The translations under genes and the position numbers were made by a program. The notes below the pieces were generated by a model. The model did not search any database. It worked only from the letters and a program-made list of their open reading frames with translations, and was not told the DNA's origin. DNA of 64,000 nucleotides from Shewanella subflava (GTDB lineage Bacteria; Pseudomonadota; Gammaproteobacteria; Enterobacterales; Shewanellaceae), in contig NZ_JAPDMX010000002.1 of assembly GCF_025971955.1 (NCBI RefSeq), forward strand, positions 248,001 through 312,000, written 5' to 3'. Of the stretch, positions 39,293-46,576 are shown one piece after another (position 1 is the stretch's first letter; each line of letters opens with the position of its first letter).

Positions 39293-39313
39293 GCCGCCTC
39301 CACCAATTAAAAC

Positions 39314-39344
39314 AAGGGCTTAGCAGCAATGCTAAGCCCTTTTT
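39314..39344 (+). terminator. intrinsic terminator of ssrA
   Basis: Perfect stem AGGGCTTAGCA / TGCTAAGCCCT with a GCAA loop and a T-run, directly after the tmRNA 3' end. Confidence 0.92.
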
Positions 39345-39352
39345 CTTTGGGG

Positions 39353-39393
39353 TGTCCACAAAGTGTCCACACAGCTCTAAAAGTTTGTCCACA
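39353..39393 (+). repeat. three helically phased TGTCCACA repeats
   Basis: TGTCCACA at 39353, 39364 and 39386 (spacing 11 and 22 bases), between ssrA and the second att copy. Candidate integrase arm-type or DnaA-like sites; binding is inference. Confidence 0.55.
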
Positions 39394-39839
39394 ATTGCCC
39401 TTTTTCTCTTTGGTTTTTCATTTCTCAATAAAAAATATTTAACTAATTTTATATTTCAGTTTTATTTTGATCTAATCCATTGATTTAATTTACTTTGATC
39501 ACCCTGTTATTTTTCGCTTGCCTCCATAAAGCCCCGCAAAATCTACAGCAAACACAAAACAAACAAGCACTTATAAAAATATTATCGTTTAAACGCTTTG
39601 TATCGAACTGAAAAACAGTGAAATAAATCACGATCATTTCAGATCTTCGATCTTTCAAAAGGCCCTGTAACTGCGCTGGTTAGCCCTATGAACTGCAATA
39701 CTATAAAACTGAAAAAAAATTAACATAAAAAGCCCGCAGGAGGGTGAGGAAGAGTGCGGATTTCGTGGCGTGGATTCTCTGTGGTGATGGTTTACGTGGG
39801 TGGAATGGGTTTTATTCAGTGCTTGTTGATGGTGGAGTA

Positions 39840-39859
39840 TGGACGCGGGTTCAAGTCCC
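39840..39859 (+). other. att copy 2, left boundary of the prophage
   Basis: Exact 20-base copy of the ssrA T-arm core at 39273-39292. It continues into a palindrome in which CGGGTTCAA and TCCCT pair with AGGGA and TTGAACCCG (to 39878). The prophage late operon ends just to its right, so this is the likely prophage end. Confidence 0.7.
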
Positions 39860-39904
39860 TATTAGGGAATTGAACCCGTATATGAGGCTGACTTTAATGC
39901 AAGC

Positions 39905-39932
39905 AACAAAAAGCCCAGCGTGTTGGCTGGGC
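39905..39932 (-). terminator. terminator of the prophage late operon
   Basis: On the minus strand GCCCAGC CAACAC GCTGGGC followed by TTTTTGTTG, 19 bases beyond the stop codon of the spike gene. Confidence 0.85.
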
Positions 39933-39950
39933 GTTGCGATGGTAATATGT

Positions 39951-40691
39951 TTACTTTGTTATTGGGTCAAGCCTTCCTTTCTGGTCGTTCGCTTGTGATG
40001 ATTGGCCGCTAAAGTTACTGGCTTGGTCTGGTGTTGCGCCATTGGCGTGGGTATGGCTTGCGCATGTTGATGCTAAGGCGCTAACGGTGGCCATGAGTTC
40101 TGATAGTAGTTTCAGTACGTTTTCGCCATCGCTGCCTATCCATGTTTTGGGGCTGCGGTGGTCTTGTTCAATGCTGGCGGTGACTTTTCTGGTTTCGCAT
40201 TGTAGTTCGGCCAGTTTACCTATGATGTCTGTTAATGATTCATCGGTTTTATTTTCAAAGTTACCAATGTCATCAATATGCTGATAAACGCCATCGCGTA
40301 CTTGGTTGCGGGTTTCGCCCTCTTTGATTGCGGGTAAGTCCCAACCAAATGGCAATACTGTTCTGATGAATGGTTTGTCTGGTCGGCCATAGGCAAAGGC
40401 GATTTCAACAATTGCACCAATAGCCGGCGGCTCTAACCTGCCCGCTTTATTACCTGCACCTGGCAATGGTAATGGCACGGCTTGAAGTACCTTTGACTTT
40501 GTTGCTGTGCCGTTTTCGTCCAGCAGCTGCACGTCTACTGCATAGCGTGGATAAAACGGATCACTGCCGCGTTCACCATCGACCGTTGGCAATTCAGGCA
40601 AAGCAACCACTTCACCCCAACGGGGTAAATGCAGTTTTGCGGTGAGTTCAGGGAATAAGCGACGAATAATTTTATTGATTATGGTTTCCAT
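39951..40691 (-). CDS. baseplate assembly/spike protein (gpV-like)
   Basis: A 246-residue homologue of P2 gpV, the membrane-piercing tail spike. The OB-fold half (residues ~20-120) includes LPLPGAGNKAGRLEPPAIGAIVEIAFAYG. A beta-helical stretch follows, and the C-terminal tip motif SHTHANG is the kind of HxH that binds iron at the spike apex. It is the last gene of the late operon and starts 3 bases after the hub-like gene. In P2 this gene opens the baseplate cluster; here it closes it. Confidence 0.85.
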   Translation of the reverse strand: METIINKIIRRLFPELTAKLHLPRWGEVVALPELPTVDGERGSDPFYPRYAVDVQLLDENGTATKSKVLQAVPLPLPGAGNKAGRLEPPAIGAIVEIAFAYGRPDKPFIRTVLPFGWDLPAIKEGETRNQVRDGVYQHIDDIGNFENKTDESLTDIIGKLAELQCETRKVTASIEQDHRSPKTWIGSDGENVLKLLSELMATVSALASTCASHTHANGATPDQASNFSGQSSQANDQKGRLDPITK

Positions 40692-40694
40692 TTA

Positions 40695-41384
40695 TCACCA
40701 CGTTATGGTCATTTGAGTTTCTTTAAACTCGACGGTTTTAATGCGGCTACCGTTTGCCAATACGTTTGGCCTAATCATTGGGGCTGCTGGTATGGTTGCC
40801 GTTCGTCCGGCTTGGTGGTTAGTCATTAAGTGTTTTGATATCACAATAGGCTTGTCGGCCCAAAAACTGTCTTGATAGCTGCCAACGTATATTTTGCCAT
40901 TGCCTTGCTGTTGCCAGATAAAGTCGTCAATGCGGAATGCACGTCCAATGTTGTCTAACATGGCATATCCAGAGCTGTCGCAGTAAAAACATGGTATTGC
41001 TGTTTCTGCGTAGGACTTATCAGGTACTAAAAACTCAAGCCCGGTTAATGGGCTGAGTTCATCCAATACTTGCTTTAAGGTTGGATGGCGTAACATGACG
41101 CTGTAATTGAGTGCTAGTGATGCTGATAGCTCACGACAAAATAACGTATACCAGCCATTAACGGCTGGCATGACGCGTTCGACATAACCGATAAACACTT
41201 TGTCAATCATGTCCCCCCAGCCCAAATCAACCGAAACTAGGGCGAATTGCTTAACCTCTGTATTTACGGTGATTTGGCAATTACCTGGTGTAGTAGATTG
41301 CAGCACGACCCAATGATCAGTCATATCGACTTTTTGATTGTCGATATAAGCTCTGGCAATAAATCGTGCATTAGGTGTGCTCAT
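40695..41384 (-). CDS. tail hub protein (gpD-like)
   Basis: A 229-residue protein I assign to the gpD/gp27-type tail hub on the basis of fold-like pattern (early beta strands FIARAYIDNQKVDMTDHWVVL, then HPTLKQVLDELSPLTGLEFLVP, typical of late-control-D-like hubs) and its place beside the spike gene. It is shorter than P2 gpD (about 390 residues). It shares one base with the stop of the upstream gene. Identification is moderate; the sequence similarity to gpD is not obvious by eye. Confidence 0.55.
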   Translation of the reverse strand: MSTPNARFIARAYIDNQKVDMTDHWVVLQSTTPGNCQITVNTEVKQFALVSVDLGWGDMIDKVFIGYVERVMPAVNGWYTLFCRELSASLALNYSVMLRHPTLKQVLDELSPLTGLEFLVPDKSYAETAIPCFYCDSSGYAMLDNIGRAFRIDDFIWQQQGNGKIYVGSYQDSFWADKPIVISKHLMTNHQAGRTATIPAAPMIRPNVLANGSRIKTVEFKETQMTITW

Positions 41385-41887
41385 TACGACCTCAAGCTGC
41401 CAAAGTTGTCAGTTAGGTTTTGTTGCAGTGATGCATATTGAAAACCTGACTCGCCAGTGGTGCTGGAGCCTTGTTGATTTGCGACTGCATCGGGTTGGCG
41501 TTCTTCTACCTTTTGTGGCACGCTGCGGTATTCTTGCAATGTAAAACTCACCGACCATTGACGGGTGGTTTGTTGTTCAACGGCTTCGATTTTACTGGCG
41601 AATTTCACTTGTTTAATGCCCAGTGCCGAGGCGGTTTTATTGCTGATGCGGTACGTAGTACGCGCGCCGCCTTCCGTGGCTTCGGCCATTTTAAACAAGT
41701 TAGTTAACTGCGGTTCATCCATAAATGGGATAAAGCCCGACACGGCCAACATCTTAGCTTTAATGCCTGTTTCAGCAGCGTCAGTGCTCGAACTTTGGCC
41801 GCTGGCGTCCTCAGTCGCCAGCTCTTGGCTGGCAGTGATTCGTAGTGATTTTAAAAGCAGCATGGTTTCATTAAGTTGAATGCTCAT
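41384..41887 (-). CDS. phage baseplate-associated protein, possibly gpU-like
   Basis: A 167-residue protein of unknown family. The middle (VSGFIPFMDEPQLTNLFKMAEATEGG ... AVEQQTTRQWSVSFTLQEYRSVP) resembles in layout the P2 gpU type, which ends in a similar DFTLSLTRV pattern. In P2, U directly precedes D, as here. The last 40 residues are Gln/Ser/Gly-rich. Function inferred from position only. Confidence 0.5.
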   Translation of the reverse strand: MSIQLNETMLLLKSLRITASQELATEDASGQSSSTDAAETGIKAKMLAVSGFIPFMDEPQLTNLFKMAEATEGGARTTYRISNKTASALGIKQVKFASKIEAVEQQTTRQWSVSFTLQEYRSVPQKVEERQPDAVANQQGSSTTGESGFQYASLQQNLTDNFGSLRS

Positions 41888-41888
41888 G

Positions 41889-44408
41889 CTATACCTCTTT
41901 GACCGTCACATTTGATGAGCTGTCTTTTACATAGTAAATGGTATCGTTTTTATTACCGCTATGTGTTGGTGTAATATTAAGAGTGCAACCTGATTCGCTT
42001 GCATTAGAAATGGTAACTGTAAATCCATTTTTTGAAATACTTGTAACTTTTACGCCACTTTGACTAAAGCCCTCACACAACGTCCAATTGCTTCCATATC
42101 CTTTAATTACATCAAATTGGAGTGCATAAATACTATCACCACCTGCGCCATTATCGTGACCACACACTTTAATTGTCGCGCATCCAACAGACACATTAGT
42201 AAATTGTGATGCTGATCCATTTAAACTATGTGAAACTGTTAATTGTTTTCCTATGTCTGACGTTAATTTAACTGCATTTTTGTATGTTTCTGCTAAATAA
42301 ATATCATCCAATCCAAAGCATGTATTTACTAAATCATCTGATGGCTCGCCCTTACGATATTTATTCGCAAATCCACGATAATTTAATCCGGCGTGCATTA
42401 ATGAACTAAGGTTTGTAGTCCCCAAACACCACAATCCACCAGATATATTACTTACCGATTCTAGCGTCAAGAAAACATTTTTCCATTGACCAGCTGTCGG
42501 GATGTTTAATCCAAACATCCTTGTATTCGTTGGCATTTTAACGCCTTTTATGCTCACCGCAGTTATCATATTTAAAGATGGTTTTAAAATGACTTTATTG
42601 TAGCCAAATTCAGACATAGCCTCAGAGAAAACACCACCTACGACAGTAACGGTGGCTTGCTCAGTTGAATTCGACGTGTCAAACCAATGGTTACCACCTT
42701 CATACCAGCAGCCAACGGTATAAATAGCATTGGCATGTATACCGCAATTCTCGCTAGCCCTACTTGAGTTATTAAAGGCAACGTTGTAACCATAGAAATG
42801 GTTAGTTTTCACCCAGTCATAACAGTCATATATTCTCGTGTTCATCATCGTCATGCGTGTAGTCGGGTAGGCTTCACACGCCAAATAGCATTGAGAAATA
42901 TTCAACCCTTCACAAACGACAAATCCTAAATATCCGGTCATGCTTATTTGTTTAAATGCTGACCCTAATTTATTAAAACCACAATTTCTGATAATCAAAC
43001 CATCTCTAATATAAGAGCAGTCAATAGCTGTGACTTCAATATTCTCAGCATCGTATAGTTTATTGTAGTAAATTTCCGCGAACCCCTCAAAAAACAGTCC
43101 GTTAACCAAAATCGATTGATAACCACTCTCTCTTGATTCTTTTTTCAGAATCGCATCCCCAGACCATGTTTCACGATTAATTTTAATAGTTGCCTGGCGA
43201 CTACTTTCAAAACTCATCGCCAATGATGGCGCATAAAATGATGTTTGGGTTTTATATAATACAGGCTTATTAAATACATAATTTCCACACTGCCTAAAAC
43301 CAACAATCTTATGCTTATTCGCCATCAACTGCGCCGCAGCCCAATCAATCTCATCTTCTAAGCTAACTGCCTGTGGATACACAAACTTTGCATCTTCCAG
43401 TGTTTTAAAAAACTCTGAAAGAGGATGGCTACTACCATCTCCAACCGCTCCGAAAGCATCGATGGTTTTAAAATCTTCTAACTTTACTCCGATTGTTTTT
43501 TGGATTGTGATCGCATTATTTACCGCCTCGCTTACAAATGACGGTTTAAATGTAGACCTTTCTGCGATATTCCTAGTATCTCTCAAATCCTCAACACCAT
43601 CATCCGCATTAATCACCGCCAGCTTATACACATAGTGCTGCGTGCCGCTTGGGTCGATGTAATCGTCCATTTCGGTGTTGGTGACGGTAAATGCTAGTTG
43701 TGGCGACCATGTGCTGTTGGCGTTGCCGCTAAACCATGCGTCGACGTAAACAAACTGCGGATAGCTTTGGACGATCAAAATATGCTCTTGCGCGAGTTCT
43801 ACCCGTAGGCCAGACACATATCCCACACCTGGCGTAACGCTAAAGGTGTTTGCGGTGGCGCGTGGCACCACTTTTAGGCCGTCGTCAATAAACCAGTCTT
43901 TGCCGTTCATATCTGCAGCTAGTTGCTGAGTGAGTAAATCCATGCCGCTTAAGCGGGCGGTAAAATTTAACTGCCACGTTTCTGCATCAACTGTAATGTT
44001 TGTTAATGCTGCAATACCGCTGTACTCAATACCAAAGTTGCGGTTTAAAGTATTGCCTGCCTCACCTGGTGCGGTGGCGGTTTTGGTGACGGTTGGCACA
44101 TGGTTAATGGCGACTAATTTTTGGTTAACTGATGAATATAGCCCTACCCAGTTAAATTCGAATGGGCCAGTAATGCTATCTAACACGGTGGAGTACACCA
44201 CCACGTTGTCGTTGATGCGGCCTACTTGCTGCACATTTTGCTGGTACACAATGTGCGCTGTTGGGATGCCCTCTTCGCGGTTAATGGGCGCGCTTGGGTC
44301 TTGGTTTGGCACGTTGGCAAAAATAAAGGTGTCAATGTCGAGCTGTTCATTAGCCTGTGCTTTTGCCGCAAAGAGTTGTTCACCCGCGATTGTAATTACT
44401 GATGCCAT
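41889..44408 (-). CDS. tail fibre protein with pectate-lyase-like beta-helix
   Basis: An 839-residue receptor-binding fibre. The N-terminal ~300 residues are a conserved baseplate-attachment region of the P2 gpH/DUF3751 type (VITIAGEQLFAAKAQANEQLDIDTFIFANVP; LTQQLAADMNGKDWFIDDGL). From about residue 315 (FKTIDAFGAVGDGSSHPLS) a right-handed beta-helix of the pectate-lyase-3 type begins. The DNA encoding the C-terminal part is visibly more AT-rich than the N-terminal part, which indicates an exchanged host-range module. No fibre chaperone gene follows. Stop is 2 bases from the next gene. Confidence 0.85.
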   Translation of the reverse strand: MASVITIAGEQLFAAKAQANEQLDIDTFIFANVPNQDPSAPINREEGIPTAHIVYQQNVQQVGRINDNVVVYSTVLDSITGPFEFNWVGLYSSVNQKLVAINHVPTVTKTATAPGEAGNTLNRNFGIEYSGIAALTNITVDAETWQLNFTARLSGMDLLTQQLAADMNGKDWFIDDGLKVVPRATANTFSVTPGVGYVSGLRVELAQEHILIVQSYPQFVYVDAWFSGNANSTWSPQLAFTVTNTEMDDYIDPSGTQHYVYKLAVINADDGVEDLRDTRNIAERSTFKPSFVSEAVNNAITIQKTIGVKLEDFKTIDAFGAVGDGSSHPLSEFFKTLEDAKFVYPQAVSLEDEIDWAAAQLMANKHKIVGFRQCGNYVFNKPVLYKTQTSFYAPSLAMSFESSRQATIKINRETWSGDAILKKESRESGYQSILVNGLFFEGFAEIYYNKLYDAENIEVTAIDCSYIRDGLIIRNCGFNKLGSAFKQISMTGYLGFVVCEGLNISQCYLACEAYPTTRMTMMNTRIYDCYDWVKTNHFYGYNVAFNNSSRASENCGIHANAIYTVGCWYEGGNHWFDTSNSTEQATVTVVGGVFSEAMSEFGYNKVILKPSLNMITAVSIKGVKMPTNTRMFGLNIPTAGQWKNVFLTLESVSNISGGLWCLGTTNLSSLMHAGLNYRGFANKYRKGEPSDDLVNTCFGLDDIYLAETYKNAVKLTSDIGKQLTVSHSLNGSASQFTNVSVGCATIKVCGHDNGAGGDSIYALQFDVIKGYGSNWTLCEGFSQSGVKVTSISKNGFTVTISNASESGCTLNITPTHSGNKNDTIYYVKDSSSNVTVKEV

Positions 44409-44425
44409 GTTCGTTCCTTATCTCT

Positions 44426-45058
44426 TTAACTAATGAGCTGTGATTTTTTTGCCACAACAAAGTGGGATTCGTTATCCATAAGGCCTAGCCCTATGGCGGG
44501 TTGCATGTCGCTACTTAAGCGCGCCATGCCTGTTAAGCTGTCTAATGCAAAATCGTTTGGCGGTGCGATCAGCGGCATGCTGGCGATAGTGTCGAACTGA
44601 TAGCGGCGCGTGGTGCGGCCATATTGGCGGCAAATGTTGTCTATCAATCCCGCTCTGTCTGCTAAGTCGCTGTCGAGTAATTGCAGGCTTACGACGTCCC
44701 AGTCGGTTTCGCTTACCCGTTCGTCAATGGTGATCCACGGCGTACCTAGCTTTTTAAACATGTAATACCAGCCCGTTTTACTGCCTGCGCCTTGGGCAAA
44801 TTTAAGCGCGTACTTAACGCGCGTGCGGTATAGCTGTTCTGTCTCGTTGGGGATTTGCTCTATATCCCGCTCCCATGCCAAGAGGTGCACAAATTCAAGC
44901 TCTGCGGTCATGGGGTCGAGCTGCTTAGCGGGGAATGCGAGCATGTCGACAAAGCGCTGCCAAAATCGCACCGCGCCTTTGCGCAACTTATCCAGTTCGC
45001 TGCCCTGCCTTGCTAACCAGTAAGGTAATTTGGTAAGGCTATCCCATTCTGGTTTCAT
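44426..45058 (-). CDS. phage tail protein I (baseplate)
   Basis: A 210-residue gpI-family baseplate protein (FWQRFVDMLAFPAKQLDPMTAELEFVHLLAWERDIEQIPNETEQLYRTRV). It connects the baseplate wedge to the fibre. It shares one base with the gene J stop, as in P2 where I follows J. It ends 17 bases before the fibre gene. Confidence 0.85.
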   Translation of the reverse strand: MKPEWDSLTKLPYWLARQGSELDKLRKGAVRFWQRFVDMLAFPAKQLDPMTAELEFVHLLAWERDIEQIPNETEQLYRTRVKYALKFAQGAGSKTGWYYMFKKLGTPWITIDERVSETDWDVVSLQLLDSDLADRAGLIDNICRQYGRTTRRYQFDTIASMPLIAPPNDFALDSLTGMARLSSDMQPAIGLGLMDNESHFVVAKKSQLIS

Positions 45059-46239
45059 TAGGCGTTACCGTTTTCTATGGTCAAAACATCAATACGCGGC
45101 ACATCGTTACCGCTGGTAATATCCATTTGGTGCCAGTTAAGTGACTCAAGCCCTGCAAACTCTTTGTGCAATTCTTGGCCTAAGCGGCTAAAGCTAAAGC
45201 GTGTTGCTGGCTCTGTTCTGGTAGCGGTGTAATTGCTGTTTTCACGAAATGCGCAGCGAATAAAGTCTTCTATACCTGCTAGCAATGCACTGACTTCATC
45301 AGGGAGTAATGCAGGTTGTGGGTAAACCGTTACACCAATATTGGTAATAACTGCAGGCATGGCCATCACTTGTAAATCATCACCATGGCCGTGATAGCCT
45401 TTTGACATCACGTAATCATTTAAGTCATCAATCAAGGTTTGTGACGGTTCACCGGTATCTAATAAAATAAAGGCGTTAGCGGTACCGGGGCCACGCGGGG
45501 CATCATGTTCAAAAAAGATATTATCAGCGGCTAAGCCTGCTTGCTCTGTCAGCATGGCGCGATAAACCGCATCGATATGCCAAGGGGCTGCTGCGGTAAA
45601 TGCGTTGCGGGTGCGAAGTTTTAAATCTTCGTTACTTTCAGCATCTGCGCCGAGTACATCAATCCAATCCGCGTCATTGTTGGCGCCGCCTATTCCGGTG
45701 ACTGACTCTGGTAAAATATGGTAATAATTAGCCCCTAAGTTATACGCCGCGCCCGCTTTCTCTGCTTTTACTGGCACTAACACACTGGCGCTATCTTGCT
45801 GCAATATGGAATCCGCAATGGTTAGCACTCGGTAAACCACACCGTTAATGGCATCTGTTTGCACTACCGTTTTGGCGGGGATCAATAAACTTGGGCCTGT
45901 GTTTGCTGCTCGCTCAAACCGTATTTTGCCTTGGGTGAACTCTTTTGCTTTACGGGTTAGGTCGTGTTCCCACGCTTTGGCTTCAATAAATTCATCATCT
46001 GTTGCGGTTAATAAAAATAAATTAGGTAAGATTTTTTCAATCAATACTTTGTTTACTATCCAAGTTGCAGGCTTTGAAACAATTGCAGTGATCAGTCGCC
46101 AAAATGGTGAATATGGCGAGTCATTGGCAATAATGCTGCCCTCGGCTTCTACGTCTTGTTTAAACAGCGCTTTCCATCCGTCTTCTGTGGTGGGAATGCC
46201 TGCGTTTTCAACTATCTTTTTAAAGTTAATATCAGGCAT
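45058..46239 (-). CDS. baseplate protein J
   Basis: gpJ/gp6-type baseplate wedge protein. I choose the ATG at 46239 (MPDINFKKIVENAGIPTTEDG), which overlaps the stop of the upstream gene by 8 bases. The longer reading frame to 46368 would add a Cys-rich stretch with no homology. Landmarks: VNKVLIEKILPNLFLLTATDDEFIEAKAWEHDLTRK and GAAYNLGANYYHILPESVTGIGG. About 393 residues. Confidence 0.87.
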   Translation of the reverse strand: MPDINFKKIVENAGIPTTEDGWKALFKQDVEAEGSIIANDSPYSPFWRLITAIVSKPATWIVNKVLIEKILPNLFLLTATDDEFIEAKAWEHDLTRKAKEFTQGKIRFERAANTGPSLLIPAKTVVQTDAINGVVYRVLTIADSILQQDSASVLVPVKAEKAGAAYNLGANYYHILPESVTGIGGANNDADWIDVLGADAESNEDLKLRTRNAFTAAAPWHIDAVYRAMLTEQAGLAADNIFFEHDAPRGPGTANAFILLDTGEPSQTLIDDLNDYVMSKGYHGHGDDLQVMAMPAVITNIGVTVYPQPALLPDEVSALLAGIEDFIRCAFRENSNYTATRTEPATRFSFSRLGQELHKEFAGLESLNWHQMDITSGNDVPRIDVLTIENGNA

Positions 46240-46576
46240 TTTCTGCTCCGCTGTTTGTGGTAATAGCTGAACTGATGGCGCCAAAGTTAATGGTGTCGGC
46301 ATATACCCACCATTGGCCTTTGCTGACTTGTTCAACGCGCACGGTTCCTGGCATGATGCGCACGTCATCTTCTACCAGTAGTTTTATTTTGATTTGGGTG
46401 TCTGCGGTTATGCCTGTGCCTCGGTCACTCACTAATAAATGGGCTAGGCCTGTGTCTAAAATGGCGTGCACTATGTCTTGGGCTATCACTGCGCGATCAG
46501 TTAAATAGCTTGGGTTTAGGCCTGCGTCTAATACCACGTCACCACTTTGGATATGTAAGTCTATAAACTGGCTCAT
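46232..46576 (-). CDS. DUF2590-family baseplate protein (gpW position)
   Basis: A 114-residue DUF2590-type protein (MSQFIDLHIQSGDVVLDAGLNPSYL ... VRIMPGTVRVEQ). In P2, the gene directly before J is W, a gp25-like wedge protein, so a wedge role is likely by position. It overlaps gene J by 8 bases and the tape-measure gene by 4 bases. Confidence 0.7.
   Translation of the reverse strand: MSQFIDLHIQSGDVVLDAGLNPSYLTDRAVIAQDIVHAILDTGLAHLLVSDRGTGITADTQIKIKLLVEDDVRIMPGTVRVEQVSKGQWWVYADTINFGAISSAITTNSGAENA

Larger units (their letters stand above)
38950..39305 (+). ncRNA. ssrA: transfer-messenger RNA (tmRNA)
   Basis: One-piece tmRNA of about 356 bases. The 5' end GGGGGCGATTCTGGATTCGAC and the 3' end pair through a 7-base acceptor stem (GGGGGCG with CGCCTCC), followed by ACCA. 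The T-arm GCGGGTTCAAGTCCCGC is present. The tag reading frame at 39040-39072 encodes ANDSNYSLAA and ends in TAG. It tags stalled nascent chains for proteolysis and works with SmpB. The 3' 20-33 bases form the attachment site used by the adjoining prophage. Confidence 0.97.
39306..39950. other. gene-free junction between ssrA and the prophage
   Basis: About 645 bases without a supported gene. It contains the ssrA terminator, three phased TGTCCACA repeats (39353-39393), AT-rich DNA, the second att copy with a long palindrome (39840-39878) and the terminator of the prophage late operon. The 534-base interval between the two att copies may be the remnant of an earlier element. Confidence 0.6.

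Noticed and set aside
39225-39428. Leftward reading frame of 67 codons across the ssrA 3' end (contains WWRRRDLNPRP)
   Set aside because: It is the antisense translation of the tmRNA T-arm and terminator, a well-known spurious prediction.
39744-39998. Rightward 84-codon frame between ssrA and the spike gene
   Set aside because: It runs through att copy 2 and the late-operon terminator and ends inside the spike gene on the opposite strand; no coding signature.
45058-46368. Longer version of baseplate J starting at 46368
   Set aside because: The extra Cys-rich 43 residues overlap the upstream gene heavily and lack family similarity; the ATG at 46239 gives the normal N-terminus.
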